Source: Cymodocea nodosa (Eukaryota; Streptophyta; Magnoliopsida; Alismatales; Cymodoceaceae). From it: a stretch of DNA of 64,000 nt. This document shows positions 33,855 to 44,138 of the stretch, in pieces. The translations under genes and the position numbers were made by a program. The notes under the pieces were generated by a model. That model ran no database searches and had not been told where the DNA came from. It saw nothing but the letters and a program-made list of their open reading frames with translations. Positions within the stretch are counted from its first letter, which is position 1; each line of letters opens with the position of its first letter. The stretch covers positions 20,963,501 to 21,027,500 of the forward strand of contig CM072335.1 of the NCBI GenBank assembly GCA_036874045.1, written 5' to 3'.

Positions 33855-34020
33855 CTGATTGTGTGCTGGAAATACTGTAATTTCCATATTCTTCTCCCCT
33901 TGTCTGTGTGTTGGAAATACTCTAATTTTCATATTCTTCTCCCCCTATCTGTGTGCTAGAAATACTGTAGTTTCCATATTCTTCTCCCCCTGTCTGTGTG
34001 TTGGGATTTTCTCCCCCTTT
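33855..34020 (-). repeat. 45 bp tandem repeat with PPT-like core, 4 units
   Basis: The landmark GTGTG(C/T)TGG recurs at 33861, 33906, 33951 and 33996, exactly 45 bp apart. Each unit carries CTTCTCCCC(C)T, i.e. AGGGGGAGAAG on minus, and ATTTCCATATT. A further PPT-like run (AAAAAGGGGGAGAAG on minus) lies near 34062-34076. The array sits between RNase H and the real PPT. Confidence 0.85.
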
Positions 34021-34229
34021 TATACTTCTCCTTCTGAACTGATTTCCTTCCTATTATACTTCTCCCCCTTTTTGTCATTATATAAAAAGGAGACTTCTGA
34101 AATCTGATTTCTGATAAAAAGATACTATTGATAAATCCTGCATGAATATACGTTAGCAGAAAATAAGCTCCCATATAGTGAGCTTGAGGGATAACAGAAT
34201 ATAAATGCATTATAAGTCATGCAAAGAAC

Positions 34230-34578
34230 ATATGCCTAAATTTCTTCTAATATGATTAAATGTTGATTCATTTAAGGGTTTTGTAAAAATATCTATAAGT
34301 TAATTTTCTGCTGGAACAAACTTGAGTGAGATGTGCCCTTTTTCTACATGATCTCTCAAGAAATGATGTCTGATCTCGATATGTTTGGCTCTAGAATGTA
34401 GTACTGCATTCTTGGATAAGCTTATTACACTGCTGTTATCACAAAGTATATCCGTATTCTGAATTTTCAATTTGTAATCTACTAGAGTTTGCTGCATCCA
34501 TAAAATTTGAGCACAACATAAACCTGCTGCAATATATTTGGCTTCAATAGTGGATAATGCAATGCAATTTTGTTTCAT
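34230..34578 (-). pseudogene. Copia-2 RNase H, C-terminal part
   Basis: 'CIALSTIEAKYIAAGLCCAQ' (34500-34570): the Glu expected in 'STxEAEYIA' has become Lys. 'TDILCDNSSVISLSKNAVLH' and 'RAKHIEIRHHFLRDHVEKG' follow, then, after a stop near 34298, 'DIFTKPLNESTFN'. The upstream half (34580-34780) is readable only in pieces. Confidence 0.8.
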
Positions 34579-34782
34579 ACTAAATCATGAAATTAAAGAA
34601 TTTCCAAGCAGTTAGCATGTGTCACTTGTGCTTTTTCTGTCTGATTTATTGCCTGCATAATCTGCATCACTATAACTTGTTAAAATTAAGTTGCTGTCAG
34701 CTGAGTAATATAATCTGAAATCTTTAGTACCTTGTAAATACTTGAAGATTCTTTTGATTGATTTTAGATGAGATTCTATTGG

Positions 34783-35642
34783 TTATGCTTGAAATTTGGC
34801 ACACAAACAAACATTGAACATGATATCTAGCTTACTTACTGAAAGATACAACAAAGATCTAATCATGCCTCTGTATTCCTTTTGATTTACTGCAACACTT
34901 AAATCATCATTTTCCAGTTTAGTGTTTGAACTCATTGGGGTGTTTGCAGACTTAATGTTCTCAAAGACAAATTTCTTCAAAGTTTCTTTGCAGTATTTTT
35001 CTTGATTAACAAAGATACCATTTTTCACTTGATGGATCTATAATCCTAAGAAAAACTTCAACTCTCCCATCATGCTCATTTCAAATTTATTTTCATCAAG
35101 TTTTGAAATTTATGACATAGTTTTTTTGATGTAGCTCCAAAAACAATATCATCAACATAGATTTGAATGATCAACATGTGTACATCAACAGTTTTAATAA
35201 ACAAAGTGCTGTCTACTTTGCCGATGATGAAATGATTTTCAGTTAAGAACATTTTCAACTTTTCATACCATGCCCTAGGTGCCTATTTCAGACCATATAA
35301 AGCTTTGTTTAATCTGTAGACATGATCTGAATTGACTTCATCTTCAAATCTAGGGGGTTGCTTAACAAATACTTCTTCTTGTATTTCCCCATTCAAAAAT
35401 GCACTTTTTACATCCATTTGAAATAGTCTTATTCTCATACTACTTGCAAATGCAAGCAACATTATGATAGCTTCTATCCTAGCCATAGATGCAAAGGTTT
35501 CTTCATAATCAATGCCTTCTTGCTGATTATAACCTTGTGCAACCAATCGAGCTTTATTTCTGAGAATGTTCCCTTCTTCATCTAATTTGTTTCTGAAAAT
35601 CCATTTAGTTCCAATGATGGATTTTCCTACAGGTTTCTTCAC
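34783..35642 (-). pseudogene. Copia-2 reverse transcriptase
   Basis: 'SIIGTKWIFRNKLDEEGNIL' and 'KARLVAQGYNQQEGIDYEET' (35510-35625), palm Asp in 'FQMDVKSAFLNGEIQEEV' (35380-35430), and catalytic 'IQIYVDDIVFGATS' (35125-35170), intact. Stops after 'NKALYGLK' (35283) and frameshifts from 35040 leftwards. SIRE/Maximus-like by sequence style. No translation restored here. Confidence 0.85.
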
Positions 35643-35699
35643 TAATTCCCAAACATTATTTTTCTGGAACTGATTTAATTCTTCCTACATAGCCATTGT

Positions 35700-36866
35700 C
35701 TAGTAAATATCCTTACAAGCTTCATCTACTGATTTTGGTTCAATTTCTGATATAAATGCACAATAATTGCAAATGTCTTGTGCTTTGCTTCTAGTTTGCA
35801 CTTCTTTGGTTATGTTTCCAATAATTTGTTCCATGGGGTGATTAGATTTGAATTTCCAACTATTTTGATTCTAATTTGATGCTTGGGATCTGAGTTTCTA
35901 CTTGTAGTTATTTTTCTCAAAATTTTCATTTTCACTTTCACTGTCAATCTTCAAATTTTTGAAATTCTATATTAATTCTTCATCAAACTGAACATTTATA
36001 CTTTCCTCTAATCTTCTGTCTTTAGCAAAGTATACTTTGTAAGCTTGGCTTCTAGATGAGTATCCAACAAGTATGGCAGGTTCAGATTTTGAGTCAAACT
36101 TGTCTTTAGCATCTCTGGTGTTTAAGACAAAGCATTTGCATCCAAATGTCTTAAAATATCCAACATTTGGAGTCTTGTCAAACTAAAGTTCAAAAGGTAT
36201 TTTGTTCTGCAAAGATCTTATATGTGTTCTATTGGAGATGTGACAAGCTGTATCTACAACTTCAGCCCAAAGAAATTTTAGCAAATCAATGGCATTCAAC
36301 ATAGTTCTAGCCATTTCTTGCAATGTCCTATTCTTTCTTTCCACTACTCCATTTTGAGCTGGAGTTCTAGGGCAAGAGAATTCATGCAAGATTTCAAATG
36401 AATTACAAAGATTTTCGAATTCATAATTTTCAAATTCTCCTCCATGATCACTTCTGATTTTCTTTACTATTAGTTCCTTCTGATTTTGAATTCTAATGCA
36501 AAAATTTTGGAATTCACTACATGTCTCATTTTTGTGTGTCAAAAATATTACCCAAGTTAATCTAGAAAAATCATCTACAATAACAAGAGTATATTTTCGA
36601 CCTTCAAGGCTTGAAATTTGAGTTGGGCCAAACAAATCCAAATGTAAAAGTTCTAATGGCCTTTTGGTGGTAATTTCATTTTTGCTATGAAGAGAAGTTC
36701 TCTTCTGCTTGCCTAGCATACAATCACTACACACCTTGTCTTTCTTGAATGTAAGTTTAGGCAATCCCCTAACAAGATCACCCTTAGATAACTTTCTAAG
36801 AGTTTTCATACTGACGTGACCAAGTCTTTTATACCACAACCAATCGTCTTCACTAGAAGCTACCAA
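35700..36866 (-). pseudogene. Copia-2 integrase
   Basis: Pre-integrase motif 'WYKRLGHVSMKTLRKL' and 'CSDCMLGKQKRTS' (36700-36840). Core Asp in 'HLDLFGPTQISSLEGRKY' (about 36640), Asp in 'IRSDHGGEFENYEF' (about 36445), and Glu in 'AQNGVVERKNRTLQEM' (about 36345): all three present across 227 open codons (36183-36866). The C-terminal region ('GCKCFVLNTRD', 'GYSSRSQAYKVY') continues to about 35700 with stops at 36183, 35970 and 35900. Confidence 0.85.
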
Positions 36867-36890
36867 ACAGGAATTGCTTGCAGAATTTTC

Positions 36891-37265
36891 TCATGAAAAG
36901 TTTAGCATATAAATTGAGCAATTTCTAACACTAGTAAATTTTATTTCATTTGTAGCTGGATCAATAATGTGACAATTTTCAGCAGTAAATGAGACTATAT
37001 AACCTTTATCACATAATTGTCCTACACTTAATAAATTTTGTTTTAGTCCATTGACATGCAAGACATTCTTAATTCTACCATTTTCAGATGTAATATTTCC
37101 TATTGCAGTTATTTTACACTTTTCATTATTCCCAAATTTAACAGATCTTGAACTTAAGCTTTTAACTGAATCAAGAAATCTTTTCTTACCTGTCATGTGC
37201 TTTGAGCATCCACTGTCCACAATCCATTTTGTTGTACGTGCTTGGAGCTCCTTGTCATCCTGCAA
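36891..37265 (-). pseudogene. Copia-2 protease
   Basis: 'WIVDSGCSKHMTGKKRFLDS' with an intact DSG (37190-37230), 'VKFGNNEKCKITAIGNI', and 'VLHVNGLKQNLLSVGQLCD' (37010-37070), the full copia protease domain and its conserved exit motif. It is nearly identical in style to the truncated copia-4 protease. One stop at 36891 separates it from integrase. Confidence 0.85.
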
Positions 37266-37266
37266 T

Positions 37267-37821
37267 TTATACTGAAATTAAGGCTTTTGGTACCCAAATC
37301 TTCTTGGGTCCAGTAGAGTTAGTCCTTAAAACATTAAATTTGTTGCCTCTTGGCAGCCACATATGACCCAATCTTCTTCTGATAGCAAAAACAATGGTGT
37401 CATCTCTATATGATCGAATCATGCCACCACAATAAGGTACTTCCTGTGGTGTAGCATACCCTAGGCCAAATTTACTTCCATTAGGTTGTTGAGATCCTAT
37501 CATTTTATTTATTCCTTTTTGAACTTGTGTAAATTTACATATGGTATTTTTCATATCAGAGATTGTAGTTAATAAGTTTTTATTTTCTTCTTTTAACTCA
37601 TAGTTATGACAACTATATTTATCTAAGTTAGTTTTCATATTTCTATTTTCAACTACAACTGTTTCTAATTCAACAAAGGAATCTTCTAAACATTTATTCA
37701 ACCTTTTAATTTCTTTCTTATATTCTCTACATTTAGCATATAAATTATCTACAGTACATAGAAGACTATTAACATCTAATTCATCATGCTCATTTTCTAA
37801 ATAAGAGGAAGTGGAGCAATC
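37267..37821 (-). pseudogene. Copia-2 Gag, C-terminal remnant
   Basis: Coiled-coil region ('ELKEENKNLLTTISDMKNTI', 37540-37605) and 'LGHMWLPRGNKFNVLRTNS' with 'KKIWVPKALIS' before protease, aligning with copia-4 25130-25680. Everything upstream, including the zinc knuckle and N-terminal domain, is missing: at 37822 the sequence jumps directly into the middle of the LTR. Confidence 0.82.
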
Positions 37822-38866
37822 CTTTTGTGCTGCAATGAATCTTTGAGTGTATTCTTGAATGTTGCAGACTTGAGAGTGTGTCTAGAATTTTTGTGTAGCT
37901 CACAATATATGATTATCATTTTTCGTTCTTTTGATATTCTCTCCACTTCTCATATTTATACCAAGAGGTATAACGATCATATTCTCTTCCAATGGATGTT
38001 TTCTGCTGTACTAGATATGTAGTTAGTCCCAAAAATAGTAAGTTACCGTTCTGTCTGATGTTTAGTAAGTAACCTTCCGATTTCCTTTGATTTTCGGATG
38101 GTTATATGTGTAACTCACCGAAGAACATCTGTAACTCACTGAAACTCCACTTAGATCCTGTTGTCTGTGTCACGTGAAAATTTAAGTTGTTCACGTGAGG
38201 TGTCATGAGTTCATAAACTTGTAATTTTAACTTACCAAAAAGTTCTTAACTTTTAGATAGTTAGCTACAGTAACTTTTCGATTCTGCATTTAAGCTTCTA
38301 ATTGCTGTTTTCTTAATTCTGCACATGCATAATAAGATAACTTAAGTTTCGGATAGTTAAGTCTGTAACCTTCCGAAACTTCTCATTTTTCAGATAGTTA
38401 GTTTTCCTAGCTTTCCGAAAAATCCTTGTGAGCTTCTATTTGGATTTTTACACGTGGGTAAATGAATGACTTAAGTTTCGAATAGTTAGCTTTCCTAGCT
38501 TGTCGATTTCTTTGAACTTTTGGATAGTTAACTCCTTAACTCTCTGATTATTCAACCAGATATCTTTCAAATTCTTCGAAGGCCTTGTATTTTCGGATAG
38601 TTAACCTTCTAACTGTCCAATAAAGTTTTTGCTACTTAACATTGACTCTTCGGTTACTTAAGTCTGATAACTCAACGAAAATTTATCTCTTCTGGATGGT
38701 TAAGCCTGGTAATTTTCTGAAATCCTGTTTATCTCTTGCAACACATACTAAGCTATCTATGATGACTTATCTGCCTTCTACTCTTCTACTGAACTATCAT
38801 ATCTATGAAATACAAATTGTTTCCTCACATAGGTTTTTGTATTATCAAAATACTAGGGTCCTAACA
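37822..38866 (-). repeat. Copia-2 5' LTR, truncated at its 3' end
   Basis: 1045 bp matching 32657-33702 of the 3' LTR. The part nearest the PBS (about 400 bp of LTR), the PBS and the start of gag are absent. Outer end CCTAACA at 38866 followed by TSD ATTTG. Confidence 0.88.
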
Positions 38867-38871
38867 ATTTG

Positions 38872-39182
38872 GAGTGGTGAAGCATCGATTCCCGATTTTA
38901 CAAGATTATATGCCATTTCCTTATAAAACACAGGTTAAGATTGTTTAAGTATGTTTCCTTCTTCATAATTTCATTCATAAGGGAAATAAAATAGACCTAC
39001 TTGAAGATCTTGAAGATGAAGTAGGAGTTGAAGTCCACAAAATAGAAACAGAATTTCCAACACATTTTGAAGATGATGAATAACCACATATCCCTAGTAG
39101 TAGTCAAGAACAAAGAAAAACATTAGCAGATCAAATGTGTGCAACAATGTCCCAATCTATGTGGCATAATCATCATTATTAA
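38872..39182 (+). pseudogene. PIF/Harbinger transposase 2, 3' part
   Basis: Continues the gene broken at 26990. The ATTTG target copy at 38867-38871 leads into 'GVVKHRFPILQDYMPFPYK', 'CFLLHNFIHKGNKIDLLEDL' and an acidic C-terminus ending at TAA 39180-39182. It aligns with the end of copy 1. A TAA near 38946 and another near 39082 interrupt it. Confidence 0.85.
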
Positions 39183-39494
39183 ATCATAAACTATGTTTTG
39201 TATTTTCTTTATTTAAGTGTTTGTCGTGGAATATTTGTAATGATGGAAGTTATGACTTTACATTTCCCATTTATAATTTACTTCTATTTCATTACTGTAT
39301 TTTAGTATTGTTTTATTTATGTTTTTTAAGATTTAATACCATAAATAATTAAAGTATATATTGTATGATTATTAAAATATATAATGTGAAATTAATTTTA
39401 TTTATTACTTAATATATAATAATATTTATTTGCAAATCTCTGTAAAAGTTTAATAATTTAATTTATTATTTAATATTTATAATTTGGTCATGCT
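39183..39494. other. AT-rich stretch, nothing recognised
   Basis: Very AT-rich sequence between the PIF stop codon and the tandem array. No TIR for PIF 2 and no LTR end could be identified. Confidence 0.4.
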
Positions 39495-40236
39495 TGCGCT
39501 TTACTTTTTTAGCTTATTTATTATTTTATTATTAAACAACAATTTGACCAAGACATGTTCGGTTTTATCGAAACCTTTATTATATAAAAATATTATTTAA
39601 TATATGTAATCGAAATTTTATAGGATAGATCGATATTTTTTATTTTTTTAATATTTATTTAAGCTATGTAACCAAGCGTTATACGATTCGACCATTTCCT
39701 TAAAATGACCTTTTATTTATTATTTATTATTTTAATTGATATACAACGGTCTGATTGAGACATGTTCGATCTGATTTGAATCTTTTTATTGTATGAAATA
39801 TTATTTTAATATACGTAACTGAACTTTCATCAGTTAAATCGATATTTTTTATTTTTTTAATATTTATTTAGATTATCTAACCAAGGGTTATACGATTTGA
39901 CCATTTCCTTGAAATGACCTTTTATTTATTATTTATTATTTTAATTGATATACAACAATCTGATCGAGCCATGTTCGGTCTGATTGGAATCTTTTTATTG
40001 TATGAAAATATTATTTTAATATATGTAATCGAACTTTCATCGATTAAATTAATATTTTTTTATTTTTTTAATATTTATTTAAGTAGTCTAACTAAGGGTT
40101 ATACAGCTCGACCAATATTGTTTCCTTAAAATGACCCTTTACTTATTATTTTAATTGATATACAATGGTCTGACCGAGACATGTTTGGTCTAATCGAAAC
40201 ATTTATTATATAAAAGTATTATTTAATAGATTCAAC
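39495..40236. repeat. Tandem array of about 208 bp units (3.5 copies)
   Basis: The landmark AGACATGTTCGGTCTGAT-like sequence recurs at 39551, 39758, 39967 and 40177, spacings 207, 209 and 210 bp. Each unit also has AATATTTATTTAAG, GGGTTATACGATTCGACCA and TTATTATTTTAATTGATATA. The array abuts the broken integrase of gypsy D at 40237/40238. Tandem repeats in the 3' untranslated region are known in Tat-lineage gypsy elements, so this may be the 3' UTR of D after an internal deletion. Confidence 0.85.
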
Positions 40237-40237
40237 C

Positions 40238-40700
40238 GAATAATATATAATTAAATTGATTAGACATAGTAAATGGACCTATAAAATCTATTACTCACAC
40301 ATCAAAGATTTCAACTTCAACAATAGGATTCAGAGACATTATATTCCTCTTTGATATTCTTCCTATTTGTTGATATCTTAAATAACTTAAGCAATACTTA
40401 TGAGCATCTTTGAATAGTGTTGGCTAATAAAATCCACATTGCAAGATTTTGATAGCAATTTTCCCTGATCCAAAACGCCCTCCACATGCTTAGTCATGGT
40501 AGAAAGACAATATGCTCTGATATTCAATTTCTAGAACACACCTCCTTAAAACCAGATCATGACATTTCTTAAATAAGTATGGGTCTTCCTAGTAGTAATA
40601 TTTTACTCTTGAAAAGAACAATTTCTTATCCTATCTATTCCAATCTTTAAGTGTTAAACTAGTAACTAAGTAATTAATTATGTCTGCATACCAAGGCATT
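40238..40700 (-). pseudogene. Element D integrase, N-terminal remnant
   Basis: Decayed match to 12795-13200 of element C: the zinc-binding region and the segment equivalent to '[16 protein letters not shown]' (first catalytic Asp region) near 40250-40300, then a sharp end at 40238. The second and third catalytic regions are deleted. Confidence 0.75.
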
Positions 40701-40846
40701 GTGTTCATGGTCATTAATTATTCATCAGGAAAATTATACTTAATTTCAATGTTTGATTTTTCTATTTGTAATCTTGATAAGTGATCTACTACTACATTCT
40801 CACAACCTTTTTTATCTTTAATTTCTAGATCAAATTCTTCTAATAA

Positions 40847-42110
40847 TTATATCCATCGGATGAATCTAGGCTTAGTCTCTTTCTTTGCTATTAAGTGTTT
40901 TAAAGCTGAATGATCCATGTATACTATCAGTTTAGCTCCAATCAGATATGATCTAAACTTTTCTAAAGTAAGCACAACAGCTAACAACTCTTTTTCAGTA
41001 GTTGTATAATTAACTTGAGCATCATTCAAAGTTTTACTTGCATAATGAATCACTCTAGGAGATTTTTCTATCTTTTGTCCCAACACTGCTCCTATAGCAA
41101 AATCAGATGCATCACACATTAATTCAAATGGATGGCTTCAATTAGGTGCTTGTATTATAGGAGTAGAAATTAAGTTAGTCTTAAGCTTAAAAAACGCTTC
41201 TTTGCAATATTTATCAAAGTTGAATGAGACATCTTTTAATAGATTAGTTAAAGGTCTAGCTATTTTGCTAAAATCTTTAATAAATCTTCTATAAAATCTT
41301 GCATGTCTTAGAAATGATCTAATATCTTTTACTGATTTAGGTTTTGGTAGATTAGAAATTACTTCTATTTTAGCTTTATCTACTTCCAACCCTTTCTTTG
41401 AAACAACATGTCCCAAGACTATTCCTTGTTTAACCATGAAGTGACATTTCTCCCAATTTAGAACTAGATTTTTTTCCACGCAACGTTTTAATACTTGGTC
41501 TAAATTGTTTAAACATACTTCATATGAAGTTCCATATATAGTAAAATCATCCATAAATATTTCTAAAAAGTCTTCAATCATTCTAGTGAATATGCCTTGC
41601 ATACACCTTTGAAAGGTAGCTGGTGCATTACATAATCCGAATGACATTCTCTTAAAAGCATAAGTTCCATTAGGACATGTGAAAGTTGTTTTCTCTGGAT
41701 CCTCTAATACTACTAGAACTTGGTTATATCTTGAATACCCGTCTAAGAAATAAAAATATTCTTGCCCTGCTAATTTCTCTAGCATTTGGTCTATAAAAGG
41801 TTAAGGAAAATAATCTTTTCTAATCACAGCATTTAGCTTTCTATAGTCTATACACACTGTCTAGTCTAATTGAATTCTAGTAGGTATCAAGTCTTGACTT
41901 TCATTCCTAATAACTGTTAATCCTGATTTATTGGGAACTACATGGATTGGACTAACCCATAGGCTATCAGAAATAGGATAAATTATGTTAGTATCTAATC
42001 ATTTCGCTATTTCCTTCCTAACTACTTCTTTAAGGTTTGGATTTAATCTCCTCTCAGGAATTCTAACTAGTTTAGCATTCTCTTCTAAATATATGTGGTG
42101 ACAGCATAAA
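40847..42110 (-). pseudogene. Element D reverse transcriptase and RNase H
   Basis: A 215-codon open frame (41138-41785) has 'EYFYFLDGYSRYNQV', 'TFTCPNGTYAFKRMSFGLCN', 'APATFQRCMQGIF', catalytic 'EIFMDDFTIYG' (about 41545-41575) and 'GIVLGHVVSKKGLEV'. After one stop RNase H (40847-41119) has '[15 protein letters not shown]', '[20 protein letters not shown]' and '[20 protein letters not shown]'. N-terminal RT (41800-42110) carries several stops. RNase H ends at a stop at 40847. Confidence 0.85.
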
Positions 42111-42461
42111 GTTGCACTTAACCCTTTTATATCAGTCATAGTCATCCTATTGCTTCTTTATAAGTTTTTACTACATCTTTTAATTTAGAAATTTGATCTT
42201 CTTTTAAATCTGAAGCAATAATGATTGGACATTTTTGTTTCTCTTCTAGAAATATATAGATTAATTCAAGAGGTAAAAGTTTCAATTCTAAATGTTGACC
42301 ATCAGAGGCTAGAGCTCCTAATTGAACATTTTCATCTTCTATATAAATCTCTTCTTGATCTCCTTCTACATTTATGCTTTCACTTACTTCTAAAGTTTCA
42401 GAATTTAGTTGCCTATTCAATTCTTCTTGAGTTACATCATCTAGCATATCTCCTTCATCCT

Positions 42462-42990
42462 TTAAAAGTCTATAGTATGTAAGGACATTTCTAACTCTTC
42501 AAACTTCTTTAGTTTGAAAATGTTTAATTGAGTATTCTCATTACCATATGCTAACTTCATTAGTCCAATTTTACAATTTATAACAGCCCCTGATGTTGCT
42601 AAGAATGGTCTTCCCAAAATTAAAGATGTATCATTATTTTTATGCTTAATTTGTTGGGAATCCAAAATCACCATATCAATAGGATATATGAAGTTTTTGA
42701 TTTTAATTAAGACATCCTCTATTTTTCCTCTAGGGTATCTTATACTTCTATCAGCTAATTGAATAACAGTCCTAGTAGGGATTAACCCTTCTAATCTTAA
42801 GGATGCAAATATATCACTCGGCATAACATTTATACTTGCACCTAGGTCTATTGAGATTCTTTTTAGAATAGTATTTCCTATGGTACATGATATAATAGGA
42901 ATTCTAAGATTAGATAACTTTTTAGGAATTTGTGGCAGAAATAGGGAACTACTTTGCTCAGCTAAAAAGACTTTTTTTAAAACTTTTCAC
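42462..42990 (-). pseudogene. Element D protease
   Basis: Active site 'SIDLGASINVMP' (Asp codon 42846-42848), then 'RYPRGKIEDVLIKI' and 'LILGRPFLATSGA' in a 120-codon open frame ending 42462. The acidic linker towards RT continues as a second open frame 42142-42447, displaced by a small indel near 42460. Confidence 0.8.
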
Positions 42991-42999
42991 TCTCTTTTA

Positions 43000-44129
43000 T
43001 TAGTACACCAATCCTTAAGAAACTTAGCACAAGGTGGCATTTTTTGCAATAAATCTAACAAAGGTATGTTAACTTGTACATTTTCAAAAATTTCTCTAAT
43101 TTTTTCTTGTTTCTTAGGAAATGTTTGTTGTAATCTTTCAGGATAAGGTGCTAATGATTGTGATTTACCAGATTCTTTGTCTTTTATTTCATTTGGTTGA
43201 TCATTTTTAATCTCATTTTCAGATTCAGATTTTTCTTCATTGATTTCTAAGTTTTTAGATATTACATTTTCATTATCATTTTAAATTTTGTTCTTATCTA
43301 CCTTCATATTACTTTCTTTTTGAATTCTTAGTGGTATATCAGTTCTAGATCTTAATGTTATACATACATCTTCCAGATTTTCATTACTTTCATGATATTC
43401 TTGTATTTCATTTTCGTGCTTATGATCTTCAACTGTTTTTAGTTTTAACTTACATTCTCTAAATTCCATTGCATTGGTATTTTCTTTTGTCTGTATATCT
43501 TGCAAATTTGTAATATTAAAATTTTCATTTGTGTTTTCCTATTGCATAACTTGTAATTTCATTGTAAATTCGTCCAATGCTTTTAGTTTTCTTTCAAGAT
43601 CATTTAATCTCATTGCATTCAATTTTTGATCAATTTTCATTATTGCTTTTTCAGTTTCGTATATGATATCAATTTTAGATTATGTATATTCTTCCTTATA
43701 GCTTAATTGGTTGACTTCTTATTGCTGACACATATATTGTTCTAGTTTGTTCATGTTTTGCTCTAAGCTACGCTCCAATCTGTCATACCTATCTCAAACT
43801 TCCTTATCTCTTAATATATTACACATTCTAAACTGACCATCAATTGGGTAAACTATAGGATTCTTATACTCAGCTCTATTATATTGAATATAATTCATTT
43901 GTTGTTCATGTGATCTAACCATCTACAATCATCTCAGTTTCAAACAATCAAAGATGTCATGACCTTCCAAATTGCAGAATTCACATATGCTCACTACAGG
44001 TTTTAGAAATCTTTGAGCATAAGCATATGTCATATTCTCAATTAGAAAATAAAACACACCACACTCCTCTTCTATTAAAACAAAACAACACTCATAGTTG
44101 CTTAGCTTCTCAATCCCCAACAACGGCAC
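43000..44129 (-). pseudogene. Element D gag: CCHC knuckle plus linker
   Basis: The frame is open from within the PBS (44129) through 'YAYAQRFLKPVVSICEFCN' and knuckle CEFCNLEGHDIFDC (43940-43990), with a stop at 43929, then the same linker order as the sister copies, with 'ITLRSRTDIPLR' near 43320-43350 and 'PYPERLQQTFPKK' near 43110-43145. As in A-C no capsid domain is present, and there is no room for one between PBS and knuckle. Confidence 0.75.
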
Positions 44130-44131
44130 TA
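44114..44131 (-). other. Primer-binding site of element D
   Basis: Minus strand TAGTGCCGTTGTTGGGGA, the tRNA-Asp-type site with transitions; spacer GAAAACT on plus; LTR starts TGTTTGG at 44139. Confidence 0.8.
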
Positions 44132-44138
44132 GAAAACT

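Larger units (their letters stand above)
26991..38866 (-). mobile_element. Copia-2 (SIRE-like), with nested copia-1
   Basis: The ends are TGTTAGGATC (26991) and GGTCCTAACA (38866), flanked by a perfect 5 bp target-site duplication ATTTG (26986-26990 and 38867-38871) inside PIF transposase 2. Minus-strand order: truncated 5' LTR (38866-37822), Gag remnant, protease, integrase, RT, RNase H, PPT repeats, and 3' LTR (33702 to 26991) split by copia-1. Without copia-1 it is about 6.6 kb. Its PBS and the first half of gag are deleted. Confidence 0.9.

Noticed and set aside
33845-34020. CRISPR-like array
   Set aside because: 45 bp head-to-tail tandem repeats without unique spacers, in a plant retrotransposon.
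33859-34107. Plus-strand ORF of repeated 'CVGNT..IFFSPCLC' units
   Set aside because: Translation of the 45 bp tandem PPT-like repeat, antisense to copia-2.
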